From: an uncultured Parvularculaceae bacterium
Lineage (GTDB): Bacteria; Pseudomonadota; Alphaproteobacteria; Caulobacterales; Parvularculaceae
Length of the DNA stretch: 64,000 bases
Direction of reading: 5' to 3'
Assembly (NCBI GenBank): GCA_947259375.1
Contig: CAMYLZ010000022.1
Coordinates: forward strand, 124,001-188,000
In this document: positions 7,978 through 17,359 of the stretch, in pieces
How the letters are laid out: each line of letters opens with the position of its first letter
Numbering within the stretch: the first letter of the stretch is position 1
Notes under the pieces: generated by a model
Told to the model about the DNA's origin: nothing
Database searches by the model: none
The model's input: only the letters and a program-made list of their open reading frames with translations
Program-made: the position numbers and the translations under genes

Positions 7978-9861
7978 ATGTTCGGGACGCACAAAAAACG
8001 CCTTTCGGCGATAACGCCAGCCTGCGCCTTTCTTGCGCTTCTGACGGTTAGCCCGTCCGGCGCCGCGCGCGAGGCGACCCCATCTCACTTAAACCGTCCG
8101 CCAGAAGACGAAATTGTTTATTTCGTATTGCCGGACCGATTCGAGAATGCGAGACCGGACAATGACCGCGGGGGGATGTCCGGCGATCGCCTGACGCATG
8201 GTTTCGATCCGACGCATCAAGGTTTTTATCATGGCGGCGATCTCGCCGGCCTGACATCGCGTCTCGATTACATAGAATCACTCGGTGCAACGGCGATCTG
8301 GCTTGGTCCAATTTACAAGAACAAACCCGTACAGGGCCCACCGGGGCGGGAATCGGCGGGTTATCATGGCTATTGGATCACCGACTTCACAACCGTAGAC
8401 CCACATTACGGAACGGAAGCCGAGCTGAAAGCGTTCGTCGACGCCGCTCATGAGCGCGGCATCAAGATCTATCTCGACATCATCACCAATCACACCGCAG
8501 ACGTAATCGCGTATCGCGAATGCCACGATCGGAATTACAAAGGAGCCGACCGCCAGACGGATGGATGCGCCTATCGATCAAAGGCCGAATACCCTTACGG
8601 AACGCGCGGCAATGCTGGCGGGAGGCGCATCAATCGCGACTTTATGGGCGACGCAACGCCCTTCCAGACCGTCGAAAATTTCGAAAGGCTAGAGCGCGCC
8701 GATTTCGCCTACACGCCATTCATTTCCGCCGGCGAGGAAAATGTAAAAACGCCGGCATGGCTCAATGATCCGATTTACTATCACAATCGCGGCGATTCAT
8801 TCTGGATTGGCGAAAGCGCGCTTTATGGCGACTTTAGCGGGCTTGACGATCTGATGACGGAGGATCCGCGCGTCCTCGCCGGCATGATCGAAATCTATAA
8901 AGACTGGATAACCAAATACCGGATCGACGGTTTTCGCATCGACACCGCCAAGCATGTCAATCCGGAATTCTGGCGGCCTTTTGTGAAGGCGATGCTCGAT
9001 CACGCAGAAAAGGAAGGCATACCGAAATTCTTTATCTTCGGCGAAGCATTCACCGGCAATCCCGCCGAGCTTGCGCGCTTCACGCGGGTCGATGGGTTTC
9101 CCGCCGTTCTCGACTTTGCATTTCAGTCCGCCGTGCACGATGTTGTGGCCAAAGGGGCGCCGGCCATTCGCTTTGCTGAACTGTTTGCTGCCGACGACCT
9201 TTACGAAGGCGGCGCGGCAACCGCACGCAAGCTCCCCAATTTCATCGGCAATCACGACATGGGCCGATTTGCAACATTCGTGCGGCAGGAGAATCCGGAA
9301 ATAAGCGACGATGCGCTTTCCAAACGCGTGGAACTCGCCCATGCGATGGCCTTTTTTTTGCGGGGCGCGCCGGTGCTGTATTATGGGGACGAACAGGGGT
9401 TCAACGGAGACGGTAACGACCAGGCAGCCCGCGAAGACATGTTCGCGAGCCGGGTCGCTTCCTATAATGACAACAATCTAATCGGCACGGGCGCGACGAC
9501 GGCCGACACAAATTTCAACACCCGGCATCCGCTTTTCGGCGCGCTCGCGAATATGGCCCACATATATAAAACCAACGAGCCGCTGCGTCGCGGCGAGCAA
9601 ATGATTCGCGCAGCCGAACATGACGGCGGGCTGCTCGCCGTTACTCGCCTCTCAAAGAAAGGCGGCGAATATCTTGTTGTTTTTAATGCGTCGGATGACG
9701 ACCGGCAGGCGCATTTCAATATTGATCCGCGCTCGCGCAAATGGAGCGCTGTGCACGGCGCATGTGAACGCACATCAAGAACGCCAGGCAATGTTCACGC
9801 TTCCATTCCCGCATGGGGATACGTTATCTGCAAATCAAATGAATGGAGTGGCGACGAATGA
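7978..9861 (+). CDS. Exported GH13 alpha-amylase / maltodextrin hydrolase
   Basis: Secreted GH13 enzyme of 627 aa. A signal peptide (basic start, then AFLALLTVSPSGAA) is followed by IVYFVLPDRF and a catalytic barrel with GFRID (nucleophile Asp), IFGEAF (acid/base Glu) and IGNHD (third carboxylate). A beta-rich C-terminal domain closes the protein. The start follows GAGGG. The DRF and AGYHGYW features resemble cyclomaltodextrinase or CGTase-like amylases, but the product pattern cannot be deduced. It overlaps the downstream alpha-glucosidase start (ATGA), which implies translational coupling: extracytoplasmic depolymerisation next to intracellular hydrolysis. Confidence 0.88.
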   Translation: MFGTHKKRLSAITPACAFLALLTVSPSGAAREATPSHLNRPPEDEIVYFVLPDRFENARPDNDRGGMSGDRLTHGFDPTHQGFYHGGDLAGLTSRLDYIESLGATAIWLGPIYKNKPVQGPPGRESAGYHGYWITDFTTVDPHYGTEAELKAFVDAAHERGIKIYLDIITNHTADVIAYRECHDRNYKGADRQTDGCAYRSKAEYPYGTRGNAGGRRINRDFMGDATPFQTVENFERLERADFAYTPFISAGEENVKTPAWLNDPIYYHNRGDSFWIGESALYGDFSGLDDLMTEDPRVLAGMIEIYKDWITKYRIDGFRIDTAKHVNPEFWRPFVKAMLDHAEKEGIPKFFIFGEAFTGNPAELARFTRVDGFPAVLDFAFQSAVHDVVAKGAPAIRFAELFAADDLYEGGAATARKLPNFIGNHDMGRFATFVRQENPEISDDALSKRVELAHAMAFFLRGAPVLYYGDEQGFNGDGNDQAAREDMFASRVASYNDNNLIGTGATTADTNFNTRHPLFGALANMAHIYKTNEPLRRGEQMIRAAEHDGGLLAVTRLSKKGGEYLVVFNASDDDRQAHFNIDPRSRKWSAVHGACERTSRTPGNVHASIPAWGYVICKSNEWSGDE

Positions 9862-11522
9862 CCGCCCTGAAGGCAAAAGACATGGCGGCCGGCCGCATGC
9901 AATCATCCACGGCTAAATCAGTCGACTGGTGGCGCGGCGCCGTTATTTACCAAGTGTATCCGCGCAGCTTTCTCGACACCAATGGCGACGGCATCGGCGA
10001 TTTGAAGGGCGTGCTCGCCGGTCTCGACCATATCGCCCGCCTCGGCGTAGACGCGGTCTGGTTGTCGCCATTCTTCACCTCGCCCATGGACGACTTTGGA
10101 TATGACGTCGCCGACTATCGCAATGTCGATCCGATTTTCGGCCAGCTCGCCGACTTTGACGCGATCGTCGAAAAAGCACACCGGCTCGGCCTGAGAGTTA
10201 TTATCGATCAGGTCTATTCGCACACCTCCAACCAGCATCCATGGTTCGAAGAAAGCCGCCAGGACAAGATTAACGCCAAAGCGGACTGGTATGTTTGGGC
10301 CGATCCCAAAGCTGACGGTTCACCGCCGACAAACTGGCAGTCCGTGTTTGGCGGCGGCGCCTGGGAATGGGAGAGCCGACGTCAGCAATATTATCTACAC
10401 AATTTCCTTTCCAGCCAGCCGGATCTCAATGTTCACAATGAAGAAGTGCAGGCAGCGCTACTCGATGTTGCGCGCTTCTGGCTTGATCGGGGCGTCGATG
10501 GCTTCCGCCTCGACGCGTTGAATTTCGCGATGCATGATCCAGCGCTGCGCGACAACCCGCCAGCGCCGCGCGAAGGGCGCACCCTCAGCCGGCCTTTTGA
10601 TTACCAACTTCATGTCTATAACCAGTCACACCCCGACATTCCAAAGTTTATAGAACGAATCCGTAAGCTGACCGATGAATATGACGGGGTCTTCACCGTT
10701 GCAGAGGTCGGCGGACCGAACCCGCTCGCGGAAATGAAAGCCTTCACTGCTCAGAAACGCCGGTTGAATTCGGCTTATAACTTTTCATTTCTCTACGCCG
10801 ACAAGATTACCAACGACCTCACCAAGGACGCCCTTCGCGCATGGAGTGGCGAGGCTGATGAGGGGTGGCCCTCCTGGGCTTTTTCAAACCACGACGCGCC
10901 CCGCGCTGTTAGCCGCTGGGCGGACGCGGCGGACGCGACGCGCGCTGCAAAGCTATACGCAATGCTGCTTTTGAGCTTGCGTGGCAATGCGTTTCTTTAT
11001 CAGGGCGAGGAGCTTGGTTTACCGCAAGCCGTGGTGCCCTTCGAAAAATTGCAGGATCCCGAAGCCATCGCAAACTGGCCGCTAACCCTTGGGCGCGACG
11101 GCGCGCGCACCCCCCTGCCCTGGCGAGAGATGGCGCCGAATGCCGGCTTCAGCGCCGGCGAGCCCTGGCTCCCGGTCGATCAACGACACTATCCGCTCTC
11201 GATAGAAAGTCAGCACAATGATGAGCATTCAGTGCTGAACTTCGTGCAAAAAATGATCGACTTACGAAAATCGAGCCCCGCGCTGCGCAGCGGAGATTTT
11301 AATTTCGTCGAAGACGCTGATGACCTGCTCGCATTTTATCGCAATCTTGGCGATGACGAGGCTCTGTGTGTTTTCAACCTTGGCAAGGAACGCAGAAATT
11401 GGCGCCCGTTAAGCGAACATCGCCTAAAGCGCGCAATCAGCATTGGCGTTGGAGATGACCGCGACGCCGTGCCTGGCGAACTTGCACCGCTTTCCGGCTA
11501 CATTGCGCTTGGCAAGAATTGA
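9858..11522 (+). CDS. GH13 alpha-glucosidase, cytoplasmic
   Basis: Oligo-1,6-/alpha-1,4-glucosidase type GH13 enzyme that cleaves imported maltose and maltodextrins to glucose. The N-terminal WWRGAVIYQVYPRSF is typical of this subfamily, and the catalytic signatures GFRLD, TVAEVGG and FSNHD are all present. No signal peptide is seen, so it should be cytoplasmic. I choose the ATG at 9858, which overlaps the amylase stop as ATGA and has GGAG upstream; an in-frame ATG at 9843 is less likely. About 554 aa, normal for the family. It supplies the intracellular step after the MFS carrier at 12638-14194. Confidence 0.88.
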   Translation: MTALKAKDMAAGRMQSSTAKSVDWWRGAVIYQVYPRSFLDTNGDGIGDLKGVLAGLDHIARLGVDAVWLSPFFTSPMDDFGYDVADYRNVDPIFGQLADFDAIVEKAHRLGLRVIIDQVYSHTSNQHPWFEESRQDKINAKADWYVWADPKADGSPPTNWQSVFGGGAWEWESRRQQYYLHNFLSSQPDLNVHNEEVQAALLDVARFWLDRGVDGFRLDALNFAMHDPALRDNPPAPREGRTLSRPFDYQLHVYNQSHPDIPKFIERIRKLTDEYDGVFTVAEVGGPNPLAEMKAFTAQKRRLNSAYNFSFLYADKITNDLTKDALRAWSGEADEGWPSWAFSNHDAPRAVSRWADAADATRAAKLYAMLLLSLRGNAFLYQGEELGLPQAVVPFEKLQDPEAIANWPLTLGRDGARTPLPWREMAPNAGFSAGEPWLPVDQRHYPLSIESQHNDEHSVLNFVQKMIDLRKSSPALRSGDFNFVEDADDLLAFYRNLGDDEALCVFNLGKERRNWRPLSEHRLKRAISIGVGDDRDAVPGELAPLSGYIALGKN

Positions 11523-11609
11523 GCACTCCCCGGAGGTAGATATTCAGCCAATCCGAGCATGAGGAATACTCTGCGGCCGTTCCAGTTCGAGAAGACGAGT
11601 GAGCTTGCC

Positions 11610-12638
11610 CTATGCGCCGCAAGATTCCCGGACGATGAGATCCGTGGGCAGACGTTCCGATTGAATGTCCCGGCCGCTCTTCGAATTCAATAATTTTGAA
11701 ACCAGAAGCCGGCCGGCCTTCGCCATATCCTGCGAGATCGTCGTCAATGCGGGGTGGCTGTAACGCGCTAGCAGCACGTCATCATAGCCGACGACGGACA
11801 CATCGTCGGGCACGCGCCGCCCATGCCGTATAAGGCCGCGAATCGCGCCCAAGGCGATCAGGTCACTCGCACCGAATATGGCGTCGAATTGAACATCTTG
11901 CGCTATGAGCCGCTCCACCGCGTCCTCAGCCGACTCAACGGCGAAATGCACCGGTGCGACCAAGTCGATATCGACCGGCGCCCCGGCCTCTTTCAACGCT
12001 TCCAGATAGCCGGAATATCGCTGCATGATCTCTGGCGCTTCTGTATCTCCAAAGAATGCAACGCGTTTTCGGCCAAGCCGCAGCAAATGCGACGTCGCGC
12101 GCCTGCCGCCTCGGATATTGTCACTGCCTACGGAGCAATAACGCTGCCCCGGCAATTCCGCCCCCCAAACCACGAAACGGCTCTGGGTTTGAGCAAGGCG
12201 GTTGAAACGTTCATGCAGGAAGCTCTGCCCCAGGAAAATAACGCCTTCGGCACGACTGGATTCGATAATCTCCGACAGATCATCCATGTTTTTCGGCGTC
12301 ACGTGTGAGATGATCAGATCGCACTCCGCATCGCGCGCCGCCTCGCCAAGCCCGCCGATCAATTCCATGAAAAACGGGTCGGCTGCGCTGTCGCTCTTTC
12401 CCAATGGCGTGGGGATGGCGATCGCGATCGTCGCCGACGCGCCAGAGAGAATCGCCGGCATTTGCGGACGAAACGGATAATGGTGCTGACGCGCCAGCGT
12501 CCAGATCCGGCGCTTGGTTTCTTCACGCACCAGCGGACTGTCATTCAGCGCGCGCGACACCGTCGCCGTCGACACCTGCGCAAGCTCCGCAAGGTCTTCC
12601 AGCCTGATTCCGCGTTTGCTGTGTCCGTCGTCGGGCAT
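11610..12638 (-). CDS. LacI-family transcriptional regulator
   Basis: 342 aa with an N-terminal LacI helix-turn-helix (IRLEDLAELAQVSTATVSRALND, split here as IRLEDLAELAQVSTA then TVSRALND, roughly residues 11-33) followed by a periplasmic-binding-protein-like sensor domain. It starts with a TAATG overlap on the stop of the MFS carrier, so the two form an operon. It is the natural candidate for binding the WTGTAATTTTTTGCAA sites in this locus, probably derepressed by maltose or a maltodextrin. The inducer cannot be read from the sequence. Confidence 0.9.
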   Translation of the reverse strand: MPDDGHSKRGIRLEDLAELAQVSTATVSRALNDSPLVREETKRRIWTLARQHHYPFRPQMPAILSGASATIAIAIPTPLGKSDSAADPFFMELIGGLGEAARDAECDLIISHVTPKNMDDLSEIIESSRAEGVIFLGQSFLHERFNRLAQTQSRFVVWGAELPGQRYCSVGSDNIRGGRRATSHLLRLGRKRVAFFGDTEAPEIMQRYSGYLEALKEAGAPVDIDLVAPVHFAVESAEDAVERLIAQDVQFDAIFGASDLIALGAIRGLIRHGRRVPDDVSVVGYDDVLLARYSHPALTTISQDMAKAGRLLVSKLLNSKSGRDIQSERLPTDLIVRESCGA

Positions 12639-14194
12639 TATTCCCCCGCCGCTAGCGCCTGTTTCGTCTTGCCGCCTCGGATCAAGGATCCCGCGGGATC
12701 ATCGACCAGAATGGTTGCGATCGCCGCCACCCCTAGACTGATTCCGCCAGCGGCAAGCGCGTAAATCGCCTCGCCGCCAAAAACGCCGCGCACCAGGGCG
12801 CCGAGAATGCTCGCCGCGGTTAGTTGCGGAATGACAATGAAGAAATTGAAAATCCCCATATAAACGCCCATCTTCCCCGCGGGCAGCGCGCCGGAGAGGA
12901 TCGCGTATGGCATCGACAATATCGCCGCCCAGGCAATGCCGATCCCCAATGTTGAGAACCATAACAATCTCGGGTCCGGCACGAACAGGACGGAGATCAA
13001 CCCCCCGGCGCCGCAAAGCAGGCAAATAATATGGGTGAGTTTGCGCGAGGTTCGTGCGGCCAGAACTGGAATGATAAAGGCCGCCAGGGCGGCGAATCCA
13101 AACTTGGCGCCGAGCAGCACGCCAACAAAGTCCGCCGCATCGTTGTATGCCTTGGTCGACGTGTCCGTCGCCTGATAGTGGAAGTCGGCAACGCCCGGCA
13201 CCATGTAGATCCAGATTGAAAAGAACGCGAACCAGGAAAAGAACTGCACCACCGCGAGCTGTTTCATCGTCGTGGGCATGGAGAACAGATCGTCCATGAT
13301 TTCGGAAAATGCATTATCGCCGCGCTGGCCGTTCTTGAGGCCGCCCGCCGCAATCTGCATCAGTCCAAAGATCAGTCCGCCGATGCTGATGAGATAGAGC
13401 TCCTTGTCGAGGGAAAGTTGGCCAATCAAAAACGTCGCGCCGCCGCCGACCAGCACCCACAACCCGCCGCCGCGGAACAATGTCCCCGCCTTTGGCGAAA
13501 CGGAAACGGCCTGCACCCGCCCGCTATCGGACATGCGCGCCTTTTCCGCTTCCTCGTATTGTCTGAGCTCTTCAGGCGAGTACTCCTTGGTCGTAAAGAC
13601 CGTCCACATCACCGCAGCGAAAAGGAAAAACCCGCCAATATAGAATGCAAGCTTCACGGATTGCGGCACGGCGCCGGCCTCGGCCACATTACTGACCGAA
13701 AACCAGTTCGACAGAATCCATGGCATGAACGAAGCCAGCATGCCGCCGCCGCCGATGAAGAAGGTCTGCATGGCAAACCCCTTCGTACGCTGACGGTGCG
13801 GCAACATATCTCCGACAAATGCGCGAAACGGCTCCATCGTCACATTGATGGACGCATCCATGATCCACAGCATGCCGGCGGCGACCCAAAGCGCGGGCGA
13901 ATTCGGCATGATGACGAGCGCCAAAGTCGATGCAAGCGCGCCATAGAAAAAGTAAGGACGCCGGCGGCCGAGCCGCCCCCAGGTCCGGTCGCTCATATAG
14001 CCGATAATCGGCTGCACCAGCAGGCCGGTTAGCGGCGCCGCGACCCACAATATCGGGATCGCGTCCACTTCGGCGCCGAGCGTCTGGAAAATCCGGCTGA
14101 CATTGGCGTTCTGCAGGCCAAAACCGATTTGAATGCCAAAAAACCCGAAACACATGTTCCAGATTTGCCAATATGACAGCCGCGGTTTTTCCAT
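12638..14194 (-). CDS. MFS sugar carrier, MalY-like
   Basis: Inner-membrane carrier of 518 aa with about 12 predicted transmembrane segments. The N-terminal segments contain GFGIQIGFGLQNANVSRIF and the loop motif GYMSDRTWGRLGRRRPYF, the pattern of the GPH/SLC45-like sugar:cation symporters to which the Caulobacter maltose carrier MalY belongs. Its likely role is proton-coupled import of maltose or short maltodextrins from the periplasm after TonB-dependent uptake. The ATG follows GGGAGG. It is transcribed with the LacI gene and has the repeated 16-bp element 19 bases before its start. Confidence 0.85.
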   Translation of the reverse strand: MEKPRLSYWQIWNMCFGFFGIQIGFGLQNANVSRIFQTLGAEVDAIPILWVAAPLTGLLVQPIIGYMSDRTWGRLGRRRPYFFYGALASTLALVIMPNSPALWVAAGMLWIMDASINVTMEPFRAFVGDMLPHRQRTKGFAMQTFFIGGGGMLASFMPWILSNWFSVSNVAEAGAVPQSVKLAFYIGGFFLFAAVMWTVFTTKEYSPEELRQYEEAEKARMSDSGRVQAVSVSPKAGTLFRGGGLWVLVGGGATFLIGQLSLDKELYLISIGGLIFGLMQIAAGGLKNGQRGDNAFSEIMDDLFSMPTTMKQLAVVQFFSWFAFFSIWIYMVPGVADFHYQATDTSTKAYNDAADFVGVLLGAKFGFAALAAFIIPVLAARTSRKLTHIICLLCGAGGLISVLFVPDPRLLWFSTLGIGIAWAAILSMPYAILSGALPAGKMGVYMGIFNFFIVIPQLTAASILGALVRGVFGGEAIYALAAGGISLGVAAIATILVDDPAGSLIRGGKTKQALAAGE

Positions 14195-14212
14195 GCGGGC
14201 CTCCCAAGTATG

Positions 14213-14228
14213 ATGTAATTTTTTGCAA
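14213..14228. promoter_or_regulatory. Putative LacI-family operator (site C)
   Basis: ATGTAATTTTTTGCAA, identical to site B, only 18 bases before the MFS carrier ATG. At that distance it would overlap the transcript start, a position suited to repression and to autoregulation of the MFS-LacI operon. Confidence 0.55.
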
Positions 14229-14483
14229 GTTATTCAGCAAAACAGGCCGTTTGTCGAGTGTGCCTCAAGGCTTGAATTGCCGCCGCCGAGCCATATACAT
14301 CAGAAATTGGTTCTCGTTCAATGCCTTACGTCATATTGCCTGAATGCCGACATACTCCCGGCTGAATTCTCCAGGTTGCAAATTCTTGCGATCCGCTTCC
14401 CGCTAAAGCCGGCGCGCGGAAATTATAACGGCCCCGTTCGCGGCGCCAATCCGGGCGGCGCCTGAAGGTCCGCGGATTTATCG

Positions 14484-14511
14484 TTGACAGTTTTTATTTT
14501 AGCTCTAAACT
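14484..14511 (+). promoter_or_regulatory. Sigma-70-type promoter of the aromatic operon
   Basis: TTGACA at 14484-14489, a 16-base spacer and TAAACT at 14506-14511. The expected transcript start falls at about 14518, the A of the first ATG, so the first message may be leaderless; there is no Shine-Dalgarno, only a run of T before the ATG. The AGTTT/AAACT arms around the -10 (14489-14511) could form part of an operator. The rest of the 14229-14483 gap shows nothing I can name. Confidence 0.55.
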
Positions 14512-14517
14512 TTTTTT

Positions 14518-15261
14518 ATGGCTGACACGAACCAGAAAAATCGCGTGCTTGTCACCGGCGGCGGATCCGGCATCGGCCTTGCTATCGCGAAAAAATTCAC
14601 CGAACGGGGAGACCAGGTCACGGTCGCCGGCCGCGATCCAAAAAAATTGAAAGCGGCCGGCCTTGATCATGTGATCATGGACGTTGCCGACCCGGCCTCC
14701 GTGCGCGCGGCCCTCGATCGCATCGGCGATATTGACATTTTCATTGCGAATGCCGGCGCCGCCGCGACCGCGCCTGCGCTGAAAACGACGCAAGACACCT
14801 GGGACAGGATGCTCGCCGTCAATCTGACTAGCGTGTATCTATGCGCGCAGGCCGCCATCCCCGGCATGGTTGATCGCGGCTGGGGGCGTTTTATCGCCAT
14901 CGCCTCGACAGCATCGCTAAAGGGCTACGCCTATTCCGGCGCTTATGCCGCCGCGAAACACGGCGTCCTCGGATGGATAAAATCGCTGGCGATCGAGCTG
15001 GCGAAAAGCGGCGTTACGGCAAACGCCATTTGCCCCGGCTTTACAGATACGCCGCTCATAGACAACGCACTCAATATGGTCGCCGCCAAGACAGGACGCG
15101 GCAAGGATGATGCGCTTGACGCATTCGTCAAAACGAACCCCATGGGGCGTTTGGTAAAACCCAGCGAAGTCGCCGCCGCCGCGTTATGGCTCGCTAGCGA
15201 CGAGGCGGCAGCCGTCAACGGGCAGGCGATCGTCATCGACGGCGGCGAGGTCGTTTCGTGA
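14518..15261 (+). CDS. Short-chain dehydrogenase/reductase
   Basis: Classical SDR of 247 aa. It has the NAD(P)-binding motif TGGGSGIG, the NAG motif (IANAG), catalytic Ser in the IASTAS strand, the YAAAK active-site pair and the C-terminal Rossmann segment ending GQAIVIDGGE. As first gene of an operon for CoA-linked aromatic degradation it probably oxidises a hydroxyacyl-CoA or cyclic alcohol intermediate formed after the monooxygenase/reductase step. It is probably translated from a leaderless or nearly leaderless mRNA. The exact substrate is unknown. Confidence 0.85.
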   Translation: MADTNQKNRVLVTGGGSGIGLAIAKKFTERGDQVTVAGRDPKKLKAAGLDHVIMDVADPASVRAALDRIGDIDIFIANAGAAATAPALKTTQDTWDRMLAVNLTSVYLCAQAAIPGMVDRGWGRFIAIASTASLKGYAYSGAYAAAKHGVLGWIKSLAIELAKSGVTANAICPGFTDTPLIDNALNMVAAKTGRGKDDALDAFVKTNPMGRLVKPSEVAAAALWLASDEAAAVNGQAIVIDGGEVVS

Positions 15262-15316
15262 TGAAATTCACCCTTGCGAACCGCGAGCGACAACAAACGG
15301 CCCGGAGCAATCCGTC

Positions 15317-15736
15317 ATGAGCCTGTATCGGCGCCAACACAAAGTCCGGTTTGCGGAGACCGATTATGCCGGCATCATGTTTTATCCCCGCTATTTCGAA
15401 GCGCTAAACGCAACGGTCGAGGACTGGTTCGCAGATGTTGCGCAGTGCCGGTTTGAAGACATGCTGGACGAATATGACGCCGGCACGCCGCTGGTTTCTG
15501 TCGAAACCGGCTTCATTAAACCCTGCCGTCTTGGCGATATTCTGACATTCACGCTGAAAGTGACATCGATCGGCAAAACCTCGCTGACTTTCGAGGCCGT
15601 GACAAGCTGCGGCGAGGAAACGCGCATGCGCGCGACGCTCACCCATGTTTGCGTCAAGCGCGATATTTCCGGCACGGCGCCCTGGCCGCCCGTTATCCGC
15701 GAAAGGCTGGCGGTCGCAATGGAGAATCAAGACTGA
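15317..15736 (+). CDS. Hotdog-fold acyl-CoA thioesterase (4HBT type)
   Basis: 139 aa, one hotdog domain of the 4-hydroxybenzoyl-CoA thioesterase family. The N-terminal ETDYAGIMFYPRYF carries the catalytic acidic residue in the DxxGxxYxxxY context typical of the family. Cytoplasmic. It lies between the SDR and the RidA gene, whose start overlaps its stop (TGATG). In this operon it could release an aromatic or ring-cleaved acid from CoA, or recycle CoA from dead-end thioesters. Similar thioesterases accompany 2-aminobenzoyl-CoA monooxygenase/reductase genes elsewhere. Confidence 0.82.
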   Translation: MSLYRRQHKVRFAETDYAGIMFYPRYFEALNATVEDWFADVAQCRFEDMLDEYDAGTPLVSVETGFIKPCRLGDILTFTLKVTSIGKTSLTFEAVTSCGEETRMRATLTHVCVKRDISGTAPWPPVIRERLAVAMENQD

Positions 15737-16146
15737 TGGCGCACAACCCTCTGCTTCCGGCCGGCTGGCCTCGACCCAAAGGCTACGCAAACGGCATCGC
15801 CGCCGAAGGTCGAATGGTGTTTACCGCCGGCGTCGTCGGCTGGACGAAAGATGAAGTCTTTGAACGGACGGATTTCGCAGGACAATTCGATCAGGCGATC
15901 GCAAATACCGTCGCCATCCTTGCGGAAGGCGGCGCACGGCCAGAACATATTGTCCGCATGACTTGCTACGTCACCAGCAAGAAAGCCTATCTCGGCGCCG
16001 TTAAGGAAATCGGCGCCATCTGGCGACGGCGCCTGGGCAAGGTCTTTCCCTGCATGGCGGTCATCGGCGTTGTCGAACTGGTTGAGGATGCGGCGTTGGT
16101 TGAGATCGAGACCACCGCGGTAATTCCCTCAAACTTCCCATCCTGA
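15736..16146 (+). CDS. RidA/YjgF-family protein
   Basis: 136 aa, full length for the Rid family of small trimeric enamine/imine deaminases. The ATG at 15736 overlaps the thioesterase stop. The 2-aminobenzoyl-CoA pathway passes through amino-cyclohexene intermediates, so a protein that hydrolyses enamines or imines fits here, and RidA homologues are known in such clusters. The C-terminal segment reads [18 protein letters not shown]: the arginine that archetypal RidA uses in the corresponding FPARS segment is replaced by methionine, so it belongs to a divergent Rid subgroup and activity should not be assumed. Confidence 0.82.
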   Translation: MAHNPLLPAGWPRPKGYANGIAAEGRMVFTAGVVGWTKDEVFERTDFAGQFDQAIANTVAILAEGGARPEHIVRMTCYVTSKKAYLGAVKEIGAIWRRRLGKVFPCMAVIGVVELVEDAALVEIETTAVIPSNFPS

Positions 16147-16162
16147 ATTTGCGAGCGCAAAC

Positions 16163-17341
16163 ATGAATTCACTTCCGGATTTCGATTGGGCTGACCCGCT
16201 GTGCCTGAATGCTTCTCTTTCTGATGAGGAGATGATGGTGCGAAATAATGCCCACAATTATTGCCAAGGGCGCTTGACCCCGCGCATCCTCGAAGCGAAC
16301 CGGAACGAGGTGTTCGACCGCAACATCCTGCGCGAGATGGGCGAGCTTGGCCTGTTGGGCGCGACCATTGACGGCTATGGCTGCGCCGGCGCGAATTATG
16401 TCTCTTACGGATTGATCGCCCGGGAAGTCGAGCGCGTCGATTCGGGCTATCGCTCGGCCATGAGCGTGCAGTCGTCACTCGTCATGCACCCCATCCATGC
16501 CTATGGAACCGAAGCGCAACGCGAAAAATATCTGCCGAAGCTCGCCTCCGGCGAGTGGGTTGGCTGCTTCGGGCTCACTGAACCGGACGCCGGCTCCGAT
16601 CCGGGATCCATGAAGACCCGCGCATGCGCGACGGATGGCGGCTATCGCATCAGCGGTGCAAAAATGTGGATCACAAACGCGCCGATTGCCGACATATTCA
16701 TTGTCTGGGCGAAGACGGATGACGGCGTCATTCGAGGCTTTGTGCTCGAGAAAGGCATGGAGGGCCTTTCAGCGCCCAAGATCGAAGGCAAGTTTTCGTT
16801 GCGCGCATCCATTACCGGCGAGATCGTCATGGACGATGTTTTTGTGCCGGCAGAAAACCTTCTGCCCAATGTGGAGGGGCTAAAAGGACCGTTTGGTTGC
16901 CTCAATTCCGCGCGCTACGGCATTGCCTGGGGCGCTATGGGAGCAGCCGAGTTTTGCTGGCAGGCGGCGCGCGATTATGCGCTCGCGCGCGAACAGTTCG
17001 GCCGCCCTCTCGCCGCGACGCAACTAATTCAGAAAAAACTCGCGGACATGCAGACGGAAATCACGCTTGGCTTGCACGCCTGTTTGCAGGCTGGGCGTTT
17101 GCGCGACCAAGACAAACTCCATCCGGCAGCGATATCCCTGATCAAGCGGAACAGTTGCGGCAAGGCGCTCGATATCGCGCGTGCTGCGCGAGATATTCAT
17201 GGCGGCAACGGCATCGCTGACGAGTATCACGTCATTCGCCATGTCATGAATCTGGAAGCAGTCAACACCTATGAGGGAACGCACGATGTTCACGCCCTCA
17301 TCCTTGGACGCGCCCAGACCGGCGTCCAGGCGTTTTCGTAA
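16163..17341 (+). CDS. gcdH: Acyl-CoA dehydrogenase, glutaryl-CoA dehydrogenase-like
   Basis: 392 aa FAD-dependent acyl-CoA dehydrogenase. Several features point to the glutaryl-CoA dehydrogenase branch: [11 protein letters not shown] near residue 105, [15 protein letters not shown], and the C-terminal [17 protein letters not shown] with Glu371 as the likely catalytic base. The family converts glutaryl-CoA to crotonyl-CoA and CO2 with electron transfer to ETF. In this operon it would serve the lower part of aromatic acyl-CoA breakdown, though a cyclic acyl-CoA substrate is also possible. The glutaryl-CoA assignment rests on family resemblance. Confidence 0.82.
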   Translation: MNSLPDFDWADPLCLNASLSDEEMMVRNNAHNYCQGRLTPRILEANRNEVFDRNILREMGELGLLGATIDGYGCAGANYVSYGLIAREVERVDSGYRSAMSVQSSLVMHPIHAYGTEAQREKYLPKLASGEWVGCFGLTEPDAGSDPGSMKTRACATDGGYRISGAKMWITNAPIADIFIVWAKTDDGVIRGFVLEKGMEGLSAPKIEGKFSLRASITGEIVMDDVFVPAENLLPNVEGLKGPFGCLNSARYGIAWGAMGAAEFCWQAARDYALAREQFGRPLAATQLIQKKLADMQTEITLGLHACLQAGRLRDQDKLHPAAISLIKRNSCGKALDIARAARDIHGGNGIADEYHVIRHVMNLEAVNTYEGTHDVHALILGRAQTGVQAFS

Positions 17342-17359
17342 ATCGATCGGGAGGTAAAT

